64,000 nucleotides of DNA from Trifolium pratense (GCF_020283565.1 NC_060064.1:24572337-24636336); one strand, 5' to 3'. Numbered from the stretch's first letter, positions 31,451-44,904 are shown. Numbers and translations are program-made. The notes: generated by a model not told the origin, from the letters alone.

Positions 31451-32164
31451 TTAGTGAGGGACAAGAGACAAGAATTTCAATTTTTGTCCAATCCCTTATC
31501 CCCAATTTGTCCGGTCTCATGAACAAATTTAAAATCAAACACATTACAAAACGCAGTGGAAGTAAGTGAGAAATTGTACAGCTAGCAAAGTTGTTTTGAA
31601 TTTGAACATGAAAAACAATGGCGAAAAGAAAACCTAGAAAGTATTCTTGAAGTCTCATTCATGCATGATAATGATATAAGAATAAAACGCATAAAAGGAA
31701 ATGAATTTGGGGAATGAGAAATACCAACGACGTGACTGAGTTGTGAGTTGTGATGATGGTGAAATCGAACGCCCGCTAAGGTAACCAGACGAGGGAGTCA
31801 GTGAAGCAGGCAGCAACATTGGTTTGCTTCTTCATTGGACTTAAATAATTTAATAAACTCTTTCCGATGCGAATTGTTTGCGAGAAGTTGAGTTAAATTT
31901 TTGTGTCAACAATTATTAGTCAAGTTTTATTTACCTTAAGGCCGAACTTTAAATTACTGTTTCTCTTATCCGGAGATCCAAAGAGTTAAAACAAAAAAAA
32001 AAGTTAGTGACATATTTGAGAGTGTGTCGATGATCGATTTTGTGGTTTACTTGCTTTTAATTCTTTGGATTCATTTTTTGTTTCAAAACTTTGGGATTAT
32101 ATTTTGGTTCAAGAATTATTATTTTTTTTATTTGGATCTATCTAACGAATGCCTTAAGCATTCT

Positions 32165-33390
32165 TATTCCTAATTGTAGCTGAAGGATTAGCAGGAACGA
32201 TGAGAAGGGCAGTTAAGATTGGCAGATTCAAGGGATTTCAAGTAAATGATAGTATGCAGTTCGAGATTCTTCAATTTGATGATGACATTATTCTGATGGG
32301 GAAAAGCACCTGAGATAATTTGTGGTCCATCAAAAATTTATTAAGAAGCTTTGAATTAGTATCTAGAAGGAGAATTAATTTTGTGAAGAGTAAACTCTAT
32401 GGTATCAATGTTGATGCAAATTTTCTGAAGCTGGTTCAACTTTTTTGTCTTGTCAGTCAGATGTTATTCCCTTTAAATTCCTATGAATACCAGTGGGTGT
32501 TAATCCTAGAAAAAGAGAGACTTGGAAATCGGTGGTGGATGATATGTCTGACAGGTTAAGCTCTTGGAGTAGTCGTCAATTATCTATTAGGGGGGGGGGG
32601 GGGGGGGGGGGGGGTGTGGGTAACTTTAATCAACTCGGTATTGGCTAGCATGCCTATTTATTTCTTTTCTTTCTTTAAAGCTACAAAATGTATTCTAAAA
32701 CAAATACTCAGGATACAAAGAAATTTCTTATGGGGGGTGGTCTTGAGGAGAAGAAGTTGTGTTGGATTAAGTGAGCTCAAATTTGTTTAACCAAGAACCA
32801 GGAACTAGGGAGGATTAAGGGTAAAAAATTTGGAATTGTTTAACACAGTTTTGCTTAGCAAATGAAAATGGAGATTATTAGAAGAAGGAGACATGGTATG
32901 TGTTGGTTGCTATACATAAGTTGTGGAAGAATGATGTTCCGTCTAAAGTAAATATTTTTGGTTGGAGATTGCTCCCACCTTTTCTTCCATTGTTCCTTTG
33001 TTAAAGGCGTGTGGGAATCTGTCTTTAGGTGGTTAGGACAAGACTTACCGTCGGGTATGGAAGGTTGAAACCACTTCTTTTCTTTTGGTTCTTTGGTTAA
33101 ATCAAAAAAAGGTAAACGGATTAGACATTTGATATGGTTGGCCACTATCTGGTGTACTTGGAAGCTCTGAAATAATGTTATTTTTAATGGGGCGTTACCA
33201 AATGCTTCTCTTTTAGTAGACGATATTAAAACCCTCTCTTGGTTTTGATTTAGTGGTCGGTTCGGTCATAAGTCTTCCTTCTCTTATTCTGATTGGTGTA
33301 CGAGCCCTATTGCTTGTATTCAAAGCATATAATAATTTGTTTTGTATTGTAAGGGATTGAGTACCCCTTGTACTCCCTTATAGTATATCT
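32165..33390 (+). pseudogene. Degenerate LINE relic
   Basis: The beginning reads AEGLAGTMRRAVK, then QFDDDIILMGK, equivalent to the YADD region of a LINE reverse transcriptase. INFVKSKLYGIN follows, then fragments of the downstream linker and zinc-finger domain with many stops and frameshifts. It is interrupted by a 25-G run at 32590-32614 and ends close to the AT microsatellite at 33399. Confidence 0.65.
32590..32614 (+). repeat. Poly-G tract (25 G)
   Basis: Uninterrupted G run inside the LINE relic. It could form quadruplex structures or be inflated by assembly error. Confidence 0.9.
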
Positions 33391-33395
33391 TTGCT

Positions 33396-33398
<3 letters not shown>

Positions 33399-33482
<84 letters not shown>
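33399..33482. repeat. (AT)n microsatellite, about 42 units
   Basis: Perfect AT dinucleotide run of about 84 bp. The 64-codon Ile-Tyr open frame across it is an artefact. Confidence 0.97.
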
Positions 33483-33485
<3 letters not shown>

Positions 33486-33944
33486 TAGAAATATTGGTCA
33501 ACTTAGAAATTATAAATAAATAAAAATAGGTAGTTGTATTTATATATGAGGAGAAGTATGGAGACCAAAGAAGAAATTTATTAATATATAGTAGAAATAT
33601 AAGTTCCTATAAAAATTAATTGCACATGGTCACGTTGTAATCTCTATTTTTTTAGCTGTTAGGCTCACTTTGTAACAAAAAAAAAAGTAAATTAATAGAT
33701 TGTGAATTAATGGTTATAAAAAGTATAATTTGTTTAAGTTATTGGTGTGGTTTTGGAGAATATTCCTCTAAATTTATTTTTCCTCAATTTTCACATTTCA
33801 ATCTTCAATTAACTTTTCTCCATTTTTTTTAAACTTAAATATTATTCTATATTTATAATTCAATAGTCTAGATACCACATTATTTCCTCAAGTTTTTTTT
33901 CCACTCGAAAGGATCCATTCTCGTGGATTTGCTAATAACAAAAT

Positions 33945-34090
33945 TAAGACATTGAACTCAAGTGGTTAATGAACTATCTTATAATGAATCATTTGAGAGA
34001 ACCCAATTCAATTCTAGAGAGAGCAATATTTTACCGGATTTTACTTACCTCTCAGGTAAACTCTACATTATTTGGGTCTCTTTCCTTTAG
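33945..34090 (+). repeat. Degenerate tRNA-derived SINE, plus orientation
   Basis: aactcaagtggttaatgaac (A-box-like) is followed by gagagaacccaattcaattc (B-box-like) and ttttacttacctctcaggta, the inverse of the family blocks seen at 48795-48970. Confidence 0.5.
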
Positions 34091-34533
34091 AACCAGATGG
34101 TTAATAAATAAAAAATAAATAAAAGTTATTGGATAAATTGGAAAATAATAAATAATTATACATTAAAAAAATGAAATTCATTTTATTATGATATTTTTCT
34201 GACCAAAATCACTTCCAATTTTGAATCGGGCCAAAACCTTTGATTTTTAGCCCAATTCCAAAAACGCATTTCATATAAACATTGTTAATTTGTTCATTTT
34301 TTTCTTTATCATATTTTGATATATGAAGTATAATGTTGAAACTTGAAGTAGTTATTTTTTACTCTCATTTTAGCTATTTCTTCATCATTTTTGTTACTTA
34401 AGTACTATTATTTTTGTGTGTTTAATCTAGAAGTGGTTTATTTGTTGAGATGATCTTTTATTTAATTTATTTATTAGGTTAGAATGTGGTTTTTTAATAG
34501 GAGTAGTTTTTAGTTTTACATGCTATATATGAT

Positions 34534-35272
34534 TTGCAGAGATTCATGGAAAAAGAAAATTGGACAGCAACGGCAGTTTCTGCATTCTATGTGGGACAAC
34601 TTGTGCATAAGAACAATTGGCATGTGATTAAGGCTGATCCGCGCTTTGCTCCATGGCTCGTTAATTTCAGTGCAGATGACCTTAGGAATCGGGCCAAGGC
34701 TGATGAAGACATGATGTTTGCAAAGCTTCCAAATGGACGCATGGAGCTTCAACAAACGGGACTAAATCAGGAAGGGTTGTCTGGGGTGAATCAGCCGAAG
34801 AACATTTGGCAACAGATTAAGGCCGATTGTGGTTCAACTCTTAGTCGAAGGAGTGAAGATGTCATTAAGAATAAGATCAAGGCTGATCTAGAATTTTTTT
34901 GGGGTGAACCTTTCTGCAAATGACTGTAGGGGTAAGGTCAATGATGAAACAAAAAAATTTGAAAATTGGAAAACAAATGAGGCTTTTGCATTGTTCTTGG
35001 GGGTCATTAAACATGGGAAGAACAATTGCGATGCCATTAAGGCTGATTCGCGCTTTGGTCCGTTGCTTGTTAAACGTGATGCATATTCCTGTAGTCTTAA
35101 GTATCAGCATGATTTAGATAAACTGGAGAAGAATATTGTTGCCAGAGATATAGGTGTGTTAGAACCAGTGTGTGCAAGAGGGGATGGGGTGAAACTAGTA
35201 GGGGTGTCAGTGCCAGTGCAAGAGGCAAGAAGAAGGGGAAGGGGTGCCGTAGATAGTTCGGTTTTAGTTTGA
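34534..35272 (+). pseudogene. Fragment with divergent Myb/SANT-like repeats, one frameshift
   Basis: 34534-34923 encodes NWTATAVSAFYVGQLVHKNN, WHVIKADPRFAPWL and DDLRNRAKAD, a helix pattern resembling an SANT/Myb repeat with a telobox-like third helix. A shorter second copy follows (IWQQIKADCG...DVIKNKIKAD). Beyond a T-run at 34893-34899 the third repeat continues in the next frame (NWKTNEAFALFLGVIKHGKN, then DAIKADSRFGPLL) to a stop at 35270-35272. A splice acceptor-like tttgcag lies at 34534-34540, so it may be the 3' part of a gene whose 5' exons are missing. Either a pseudogene or an assembly slip in the T-run. Function unknown; DNA binding is only suggested by the fold. Confidence 0.55.
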
Positions 35273-36400
35273 CATCCAAAGTTTTATGATGTAAATAATG
35301 ATAACTAGTTTGTATGTTTTTTTATAAACTATAACTGGACAATTAAAATTAGCCATGTGGCAGGCCTTTACCCCGACTATGACATATGATCCTAAATAGA
35401 TTTTGTTTTGGTTAGTTAAACACAGAGTGAAGGACTATGCGGCCATTTACACACGAAATGACAAAGTTTCTGAAAAATTTGTGATTCTAACAACGTCCAC
35501 TCATAAGTAGCGGAAGGGTAAAATAGGAAAGGCGTAGGGGGCACTAGAAATACATAGGGTGACAAAATTAAATCTCTTGTCATATTAATGCGACAAATCA
35601 AAATTTAAATGTCAATTGAACGAAGTGTCAATATTTCAATATCCAACAATATTTTGATTAGTAAGTAAAAAAAAAACAATATTTTGATTAGTGTGAAAAA
35701 AAATATTGTTTTTATTTTGACTATAAAAAATAAACAATATTTTGATTAGTATTGCTTTAAATAAATAGAGAAACTACAAAATAAATACTCACAATTTTGA
35801 GTAAAATAATAAAATAAAATGTAGGCGTGTCCAATCATTGGTTCTTTTTAAAATTAGTCGCTCAAATATACGAAAGCACTACTTAATTTTTATTTTTTTG
35901 TATTTATGAATTTCGTAAAAATATATTGTGTGTTATTTAGAGGTTTAATTTGATTCTTATAAAAATTAATTTATTTGATAAAAAATTATTTAGAAGATCA
36001 ATACAACATATATTTTCTTTTTTCTTTATTAGAAGTAAAAGTTAGATGCCAATGAAGATGGACCCATGTTTAAATATCTCTTTTCTTTTTCTTTGTTTAT
36101 GTATTTATGTAGACAAAGTAGTAAATATACCACTAAAACTAACTAACGTACATTATAAGATTTTGAATTCAAACAATCAAATGAAGCCCTTGAGCATAGC
36201 AATGTCGGTATTGTTGTTTGAGCTAAAACTTATGCACGATGTGTGAACCTCTCTTCTTTTTTGTCGAGTAGCTAGTGGATAGAATTTTATCCCTTTAAAA
36301 TGAATTATAAGTAATGAAACCGAAGTTCGAACTCCAATCTCTAAATATTGATGTTTCGACTAATTGAGTTGCTCAGGGACAATATTTGAATCTCTAAAGG
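35273..36400. other. Intergenic with a block repeated at 46190-46440
   Basis: 35800-36030 matches 46190-46440, sharing ggttctttttaaaattagtc, gctcaaatata, aagcactacttaattttta and agaagatcaatacaacatat. caatattttgattag recurs three times at 35649-35750. No gene seen. Confidence 0.6.
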
Positions 36401-36585
36401 AAAACGGATCCTCTCAAGCTTTAGAAGAAAATGCAATTTTGGGCTCCTAAAATCATCAGAAACAAAATCATATGAAATTTCCAGAAAAGAAACATGTAGA
36501 ACCCAACAACCAATATGTGAACAAAAGCCACTTAAATCTTTAGTTTCTTTGAAGATTTCCAGTTGATTTTACTTCGGACTTTTAA

Positions 36586-39500
36586 TCAAAGAGGTTCAAT
36601 TTCGCGCATCTGTCGCTCTATGACATCAAGGGTCTTTAAGAACATCATCTCATGATCTTTGAGGGCTAGTACCTCCTCCCACTTCCAAATTATCTTCTCC
36701 TTAATCGCTAGATCAATATATTTGTTTATCTGCAGTTTCGCTTGCTTTAGGTGTTGTATCCGCCGTTGCAGGTCATGCACAACATGCTGGAAGATGCAAC
36801 AAACTTTTGTTCATAACTAATAGTAACTATTAAAGCCATAAATGGTTAGACAGAATATACTCATATCTAGCACATGCAATAATAAGAAATTTAGCAATGT
36901 GAGAATACCTCGTCAGAAGACTGCTGAAGGAATTCAGGAAAAAGCAAAGATGAGAACGGAGCTAGATGGTCGAAGGAGCCGTCAATCCTAGATGAACAGA
37001 ACATAAATACATATTCTTAATCAGTATATAAAGTATCACAGTTGACAACCAAGCCATTCAGCCAAGCCATTGTTGTTTCACAAATATTGTTCTTGACAAC
37101 ATCAAACATCAATAACAGAAGTCGTTTTATTTTATTTTTTACGGTAACAGAAGTCGTTTTATGAATTAAGTATTAACATAACTTATTTATTTGCATAAGT
37201 TATTTTTCATAAGCTAAAAAATAAGCCAATCAAAACGAACCCTTGATTTATTGGTTATCTAAATACTAGGATATGTTCATATCAACCTCACAAGTTCACA
37301 ACCAATGGAACATTATCAATAATGAGGGGAATGGGCATTCATCTTGGGTCCAATAACTTAGTAGCTTTAGATGAAAATGCAATTTTGGGATCCTTAATTC
37401 ATCAGAAACAAAATAATATGTGAATTTTCCAGAAAGAAAAAAAAAAGGTAGAACCCAACTACCAATATGTGAACCAAAGCCACTTAAAATTTACTTTTAT
37501 TTTAGTTTCTTTGAAGATTTCCAGTTGATTTTACTTCTGACTTTTAACCATCAGTTCTGCTCTTCAAGTAGTAGTTATTGACAAAGCAAATCACATAATC
37601 AACTATAAATAGTACTATATATGTGTTAGTTTGAAACTTCGGAAAACAAACTTAATAAGAACTCACCGAGAGAATTTTGACAAGGACTACAATTTTTTCA
37701 AATAACTTCCAGCATAAGATGAAATAATCTTACAGGAATTGATAATAAGTATTACACACGTACATTATTCACAAAGAATTGTGGTTTGTGGTTAATGTAT
37801 ACGCAAACTGTGATTTGGCCTCGAAGAGGTGACTGTAGGATAATCTCATCATGTCAAAGAGGGGCTTTGGAGGAGGAAAGTGGTGTATTGCAGGAGACTT
37901 CAACTCGATTAGTAGTGTTGAAGAGAGGAGGGGCTTAAGTCAAGGGACCTCACCAACATCAGAGATGAGGGAGTTTAGGAGTTTTGTGGAGGATTTGGAG
38001 TTGGAGGATTTACCTCTCTTGGGCCGTCGTTTCACTTGGTTCCACTCTAATGGTAGAGCTATGGGCCGGATTGACCGTTTTCTTGTATCTCCGGAATGGC
38101 AATCCGATTGGGGTCCTAACCTTCTGTGGGTGCTACCCCGTGACGTTTCCGATCATTGACCTTTGATTCTGAAGAGAAATGGAGTTGATTGGGGTCCGAA
38201 ACCTTTTAGATTCAACAATGCTTGGCTTGAGCATAGGAATTTCTTAAAGGTGGTAGAAGATGGCTGGAATAATCAGAATGTGTATGGTTGGATGGGGTAC
38301 GTGTTGAAAGAAAAATTGAAGGAGCTTAAATCGACTTTGAGAGCGTGGCACCGTGAAGAGTTTGGGGGAGGGGAAGAGAGAATAAAAATTCTTGTAGAGG
38401 ATATTATGGAGTTAGATATCCGACGAGAGTTGGTAGGGTTGTCGGAGCAAGAGTTGTGAGCCGAAAGACAAAGTTTGGAGATCTATGGAAGCGGTTGCGA
38501 AGTAAAGATCAAGAGATATTTCAAAGTTCTAGAGCCAAATGGCTTGGGTTTGGTGATGCAAACTCCAAATATTTCCATAGTTGCATCAAAAAGCGCTATA
38601 GGAGGAATTCTCTTCTGGCCCTCAAAGTGGGGGATACTTGGCTGGAGTCGCCGGTTCTTATTTGGGAGGCAGTGAAGACGTTTATCGAAAATCATTTTTC
38701 TGTCCAATATTCTGTTAGACCGACCCTTGAAGGGGTCACTTTCCCAATGGTATTGGAAGCGGAAAATGAGCTTCTAATTCAGCCTTTTTCGATAGAGGAA
38801 ATTGAGGAGGTGGTTAAGGGTTGTGATGGGAATAAAAGTCCGGGTCCGGACGGTTTCAATTTTGCTTTTGTGAAGAAGTGTTGGGACATCTTGAAAACTG
38901 AAATCCGTGTGATGTTTGAGCAATTTCATGGGAACGCTACCTTGCTGAAGTGCTTCCTTTCGTATTTTGTTGCTTTGATTCCAAAGGTTAATTCCCCTTT
39001 TGGTTTGTCAGACTTTAAGCCTATCTCTTTTTTAGGTTGTCTATACAAGATCCTTGCAAATGTGTTGGCTGTGAGAATGGCAAACGTGATGGACTCAATT
39101 ATAGCCACGACGCAATCCACTTTTATTAAAGGGCGCAATTTAGTGGATGGGGTCGTTGTAGTGAACGAGGTGATTAATTTGGCTAAGAAGACGGGGAATG
39201 AATGCTTGGTCCTTAAAGTGGACTTTGAGAAGGCTTACGACTCAGTAGATTGTGGATCGGCTGGATGCGCATTTGTGTCTTTGCAGGAAATATGTCGGTT
39301 CTTGTAAATGGCTCCCCGACGGAGGAAGTTAACATTCAGCGGGGTCTTAAACAAGGAGATCCCTTAGCTCCTCTGTTGTTTCTTTTAGTCGCAGAGGGTT
39401 TTGCAGGTGTGATGCGGAAGGCTGTTCAAGAGGAGATGTTCGTAGGCTTTGCTATTAGACAATCCGGTATGGTGATCTCATATATGCAATATGCAAATGA

Positions 39501-42500
39501 TGCTTTGTGTATTGGAGAGGCGACAGTTCAAAATCTTTGGACTATTAAAGCAATACTTCGTGGCTTTGAGATGGCTTTAGGGCTCAAAGTTATTTTTTGG
39601 AAGAGTAGTCTTATGGGTATTAATGTGACGGAAGATTTTATGGTTATGGCCTCCACCTTTTTAAATTGTAAGTACTTGGGTCTTCCGATGGTGGCGACTC
39701 CGAGGCGTATTTCAACTTGGAAACCGCTACTTGGCTAACTCCGTAGTAGGTTGAATAGTAGGGGTAACAAGCACCTAAGCTTGGGAGGTAGGATTGTACT
39801 TCTAAATTTGGTTTTGAACTCAATCCCAATTTTCCTTATGTCCTTCTTGAAGATGCCGGTGCAAATTGGTAAAAGAATTGTGCGGATTCAACGTGAATTC
39901 TTGTGGGGTGGAGTGAGGGGAGGTCAGAAAATATATTGGGTTAAATGGAATGTGGTGTGCCAACCGAAGAACAACGGTGGTTTAGGTGTGAGAGATATAA
40001 GGGTGGTGAATCTTAGTTTGTTAGCTAAATGGAGATGGAGACTAATTCAAGATGACAATTCGCTTTGGAAAAAAGGTGCTCATTGCGAAATATGGGGAGT
40101 TTATTTCTCGTCGTGTGGGGTTGGAAGATGTGAACTTCCCCGCCTACTCCTCGTGTTGGTGGAAGGACATTGTGGGGTTGGAAGATGCGGTGAGTCCTAG
40201 GAATTGGATAAAGGAGGCTACAGTGAGAAAGGTAGGTGATGGTGGATCTACACTTTTTTGGACTGGCACTTGGGAGGGAGGAACCCCTTTTGTGAGATTT
40301 TCCCTAGGTTGTTTGCACTATCGGAACAAAAAGAGGTCGGTTAGGGAGTTATTGGCAGAAGGTGTAGACCGAGTCGTGTGGATTTAGAGGAGAAGGTTAT
40401 TCCAATGGGAGAAGGATTTGGTGTGTCTTTTTTGATTGATCTCGTCCGGGGAGTCCAATTGTCAATGGATAGTGATAGATGGGTTTGGTTGCTGAATAGT
40501 GGAGGCGAGTTCTCGGTGAAGTCCGCCTACGAAGCCTTGGCAAAAGCTCTTGTAGGTGGTGAGGCTGTTCCATTATTGGAGGCATCCGTCTTTAAGAAAA
40601 TTTGGCTTAGTCCGGCTCCTTCTAAAGTTATTTCTTTCTCTTGGCAACTTCTCCATGATCGAATTCCTTCTAAAAGTAATCTAGTCAGACGCAGGATAAC
40701 ACTTGATTTGGAGGCTCAAACTTGTGTTTGGTGTTTGGGTTCTACAGAGTCAACTGTGCATCTCTTGGCCCATTGTGATTTCTCTCAGAGAGTGTGGAGG
40801 GCAGTTTTTAAATGGCTGCAAGTGGACTTCTTAATTCCGCCTAACTTGTTTATCCTGTTCCTTAATTTTTATTATGCTCACAGTAATCAGAAGCTTCGAA
40901 AGGGTTTTCTTTTGGTATGGCATACAACCATTTGGCTCCTTTGGAAGGCGAGGAACGATAGAATCTTTAATAATGTTACTAAACACCCTATGGAGTTGGT
41001 GGATGAGATCAAAGTGTGGTCCAGGTGGTGGAGCGTACAACGGCTGAAGATTGAACCTTGCTTGTTTTATGAATGGTCTTGGGAGCTTTGCGTTTGTTTC
41101 GCGCAGTACTGTGTCGCTTTTATTTTTTCTGTTGTGCTGCGTTGCTGTTCTTCGTTTTTCTTTGCTGTTTGGTTGCTGCTCAGATTCGGTCTTCTTTGTT
41201 AACAGGAAGGGTGCCTGCGTTTTTTGGTGCTGTTAGTTTTAACATGTTCTGCTACTTTTTGTGTTTTTTGCTGCTGTGTGCCTATGGGGTGGGTGTTGTG
41301 AGCCTTGTGTAGTGTAGTCACTTGGCTTTTATTTTTATGTTTCCTCTGCCCTGTAACCTCTTGTATCTTTTGGCCCTCCTTTTTGGTATGCGTTATACTA
41401 AAGGGATTGGTTTTTTAATAAAATTTTGCTGCTTAAAAAAAAAAAGTACAAGCAATCCTATCATTGCCCCAAAACATCAACTTAATTTGATGTTGCCTAT
41501 AATTTATCCACTGGACCGCTAACTTAATTTGTTTCTCTTTCCAATGGACTAGTAATTTATCCACTGATTATGAGTTATAGCAAGAGAGACCTAGGGAAAT
41601 GGAAACAGAAAAGGAAGCAAAAATCAATCTAATTTTAAGAATCTCTCTTTAAAAAGATGAGTGCACATTTTACCTCGAGCATTCTACGATGTCAACATCT
41701 GCCGACGGCGAGTTCCTGAGCAAAAGGTCCAATATTCCATCAGGTATTAGTGAAGATGGTTCGAATCTTGCTTTTAATTCTTTTTCTAAGTTAACAATTT
41801 TCAATGCCAAGGATAATCCATATGAAAGTGGTTTCAGCTTTACTTTCAGTGACTTCAAGCTACGCATAAGGGATGCTGATAATAGCTTATCCTTCAAAAT
41901 ATCAGGAACAAAGGAGAGAACCTGCAATAAGAGATGACAGTGAATTAGAATTAGTTTAATGCATTTTCAAAATTCAATTGATTTTTTAGATAAGTCAGAA
42001 ACATAAAAAGTATTTTGAAAATAAAATAAAAATTAAGCCTCAATGTTTACTTGGACTGTGACTTCAAAGCAAGGCCAAGTTAAGGTACCTGAAGAGTACT
42101 TGCAGAGACCGTCAATGATTTTATATTAGGAAGATCAGACAGCCAGCTGAGTAGAACCAAAGGAGGCTCCGAGTAATTTGCCAACATTTCCGCATCAATG
42201 TTTACTTGTTCAACAGAAGAAAGACTACTTCCATGGAACTTCTGATAAGGAATACCCATAAAAGAAAATGCACAAAGACTTGGAGCAGATAGCTCGATTT
42301 GGTAAACGTCGAAAGAATGATTACGCATAGTTAAACTAACTAGCTTCTCACTTGATATGCACAGGATCTGTGCATCCTTCACCGTGCAATTATCAATGAT
42401 CAAACTATTCAACCTGTTAAAGGCTGAAAAGGGCTCAATTCGACCATCGTCACCAGCACAAAATGCAAAATTTCCTAGATGCAAGCAGGTCAATGCTGTT

Positions 42501-42967
42501 AAATTCAGTGATTTAGGAAACAACGTTCTCCCGTAATTATAACGACCTTTAGGTGAAACTGATAGCTTAAGTGACGTTAAAGTCTGACATGAAGAAATGC
42601 AAGGCAGAATGTCACGAATATCACCTTTGACATCAATTCCTAATTGAAGGAGCTTGGCATTGTGGGATAAAACATAATTTGCAACCTTTTTAAGTAAGCT
42701 GGAATTAATACTACCATTACGATCAAAACCAAATGTGTGTGGTAAAATTGAATTATCACGAAGAGACAAAACCCTAGACACGAATTGGTCAAAACTCTTC
42801 AAAGTAGAAAACTTTGAGTAATGCAATGTAAGGGTGGGAATATATTTCCAAATACACTTCCATCTTTTGGACAAAATGCAAGTTTGAACGGCGTCTTTAG
42901 TGTTCAAAAATGACAAAATGTGAATGAGAATGCAATTAGGCAAATCACTCAATTTGTCTTCACTCAT
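36586..42967 (-). CDS. F-box/FBD protein with C-terminal coiled coil, copy C
   Basis: Exons on the minus strand: 42967-42089, 41921-41674, 36987-36909 and 36786-36586, giving 468 aa in frame. The start at 42967 (MSEDKLSDLP) is chosen because it matches copies A and B; a frame-open ATG 39 bp upstream is specific to C. Domain order is as in A: F-box, leucine-rich repeats, FBD-like segment (ending SADVDIVECSR), linker IDGSFDHLAPFSSLLFPEF and coiled coil (HDLQRRIQHLKQ to IEPL). The donor of intron 2 reads AG/GTAA, so retention again gives Arg-stop, by TAA rather than TGA. Intron 2 is 4.7 kb because a decayed LINE sits in it in antisense. The gene is intact despite this. It is a probable SCF adaptor with unknown target. 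Confidence 0.83.
37785..41444 (+). mobile_element. 5'-truncated L1-type LINE in intron 2 of F-box copy C
   Basis: About 3.66 kb ending in a poly-A run at 41434-41444. Coding order: endonuclease tail (WCIAGDFNSISSVEERRG, RIDRFLVSPEW), reverse transcriptase (GNKSPGPDGFNF, CLVLKVDFEKAYDSVD, RGLKQGDPLAPLLF), linker, and a C-terminal zinc-finger domain (WQLLHDRIPSKSNL, CVWCLGSTESTVHLLAHC). It is dead: stops at 38157 and 39736, frame changes near 38455, 39245, 40070 and 40375, and the YADD motif reads YAND. There is a short deletion just after DSVD. Its insertion replaced about 80-100 bp still present in copies A and B, and no target duplication is seen. Confidence 0.85.
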
Positions 42968-44049
42968 TTCAATGCCTCTTCTCTTCCTTGTCTTGTGTTG
43001 AATCATTTTCTTATCAACTGAATCAGAATTTATTCAGATAAAAACCTAAGGAAAAAAAAAGAAGAAAAAAATGGAATTAAAATAAATTCTGCATTAAGAT
43101 AGAGGAACACGAAGGTTAAGTACTGAACAAAACGGTGCAGAACATAGGTGCAGAAGTCATGTGATTTAGTGAGGATAAGAATTTCAATTTTTGTCTAATC
43201 CCTTACCCCCAATTTGTCAAGTCTCAAGGAACAAATTTACAATCAAACACATTACAAATAAATTAAGTCTCAAGGAACAAATTTACAATCAAACACATTA
43301 CAAATAAATTATCTTGTTCGGGCCCCTTATTTTTTAGCAGATCAAATGCACCGGAAGTAAACAAGAAATTGTACGCTAGCAATGTTGTTTTGAATTTGAA
43401 CAAGAAAAACAAATGCAAAAAGAAAACCTAGAAAGTATTCTTGAAATCTCATTCATGCATGATAATGATATAGAAAAAGAAAAAAACGCATAAAAGAAAA
43501 TGAATTTGGGGAATGAGAAATACCAACGTAACTGAGTTGTGAGTATGGTGGAATGGAACGCTCGCTAGGGTAAGGAGTGAAGAAGATGAATCTCAACGGT
43601 TTTATTGATTCTTGTTTTGAAGGACTGAAAATATTGAGAGGGAAACCAGACGAGGGAGCTAGAGAGTAAGAGAGGCACGCGGCCACATTGGCTTTGCTTC
43701 TTGATTTTATGAATTTTTTTTTTAAGACTAATTTATGAATATTTTTTTGTTAAAGGATTCTGTTTGAAAAGTTAATGACTCTATTGAAGAGTAAAATTGA
43801 TCAATTTTTTTTTGGGTGAATAAATCGATCGATATATACATTTGGCCTTATTTTTTTAGGTGTAAAAACTCTTTTAATCATAAAGCTATAAATAATATTT
43901 TAAAAATAATACTTTAAAACTAAAATTAAAGTTGTTTGGTAATTTTTTTTTCTTATAAAAAAAGTTAAACTTTGTTTTTTATTTTATTTTAATAAGGTTA
44001 AAAGATATATTGTATAGTATATTATAATTTTTCTTAAAATATAAAAGCT

Positions 44050-44680
44050 ATTTTTTTTTTTTTGAACAAACCAAAATGAGATATATTAACATAAACAGCC
44101 TCCCCAGCACAAGACGTACCGAGGAAGACTATACCAGTTTACAAAAAGTCAATAAGATACAATCATAATCAAATCATACAAGGCCCAAACACAACAATGG
44201 ATTAGACCACCAGCTATGGTAGTTTGAAGTTAACGTGATACTCGTCGTCTTCAACAACCGAAATGAGAAAAGCTTGATCTTATCCAACAAACGATGATTT
44301 CTCTCTGTTCATATCACCCAAACACAAGTAAGCCAAATAAGCTACAAAAAAGACCGACGCGCTCGAGATCCACCTGCTGAGGCTGTAAACTTGACAAAAT
44401 GATCACGCAAAGTAGTGAAATCCACCAAAGAAATGTCAATCCACGCGCGAACTAAGTCCCAAAGAGATCCAGCAATACTACATGAGAGAAATAAATGATG
44501 GGCCAATTCTGCCGCTCCACATCCAAAAACACACGTGCCAGCTGTAGAAGATAAAACTCCCCGAGTGACCAGGTTTACTCTCGTAGGCAACCTGTCACGC
44601 AATAAACGCCACGCAAAGATGGAAAAGAAGAGCAAAAAAAGATAGGTCAAACGATTTCAAAACAAAAATCCCTTTTTCTT
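44050..44680 (-). mobile_element. 5'-truncated LINE tail
   Basis: A T-run at 44050-44063 is the poly-A tail of a minus-strand LINE. 44650-44342 encodes a zf-RVT domain (FAWRLLRDRLPTRVNLVTRG, CVFGCGAAELAHHLFLSC). The element is cut off within that domain near 44680. Confidence 0.75.
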
Positions 44681-44904
44681 GTCTCAATATATGGTAAAAA
44701 AAAAGAGTGACTTTTATTATTTTTAAGAATTATTTTTACTTATTCTTATGAAATTAAATGTAAATTGTATTTAATTTATTCTTTTTTTTTTCATAATCAA
44801 TAACCAATAAAAAATTCTTTATACATCTTTCCATAAAACTTACTATTTAAAAAAAAAACACAAAAGTCATATTTCAAATTATTATATTTTACTTTTCTAA
44901 ATAA

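Noticed and set aside
33307..33501. Ile-Tyr repeat protein
   Set aside because: Translation of an AT microsatellite.
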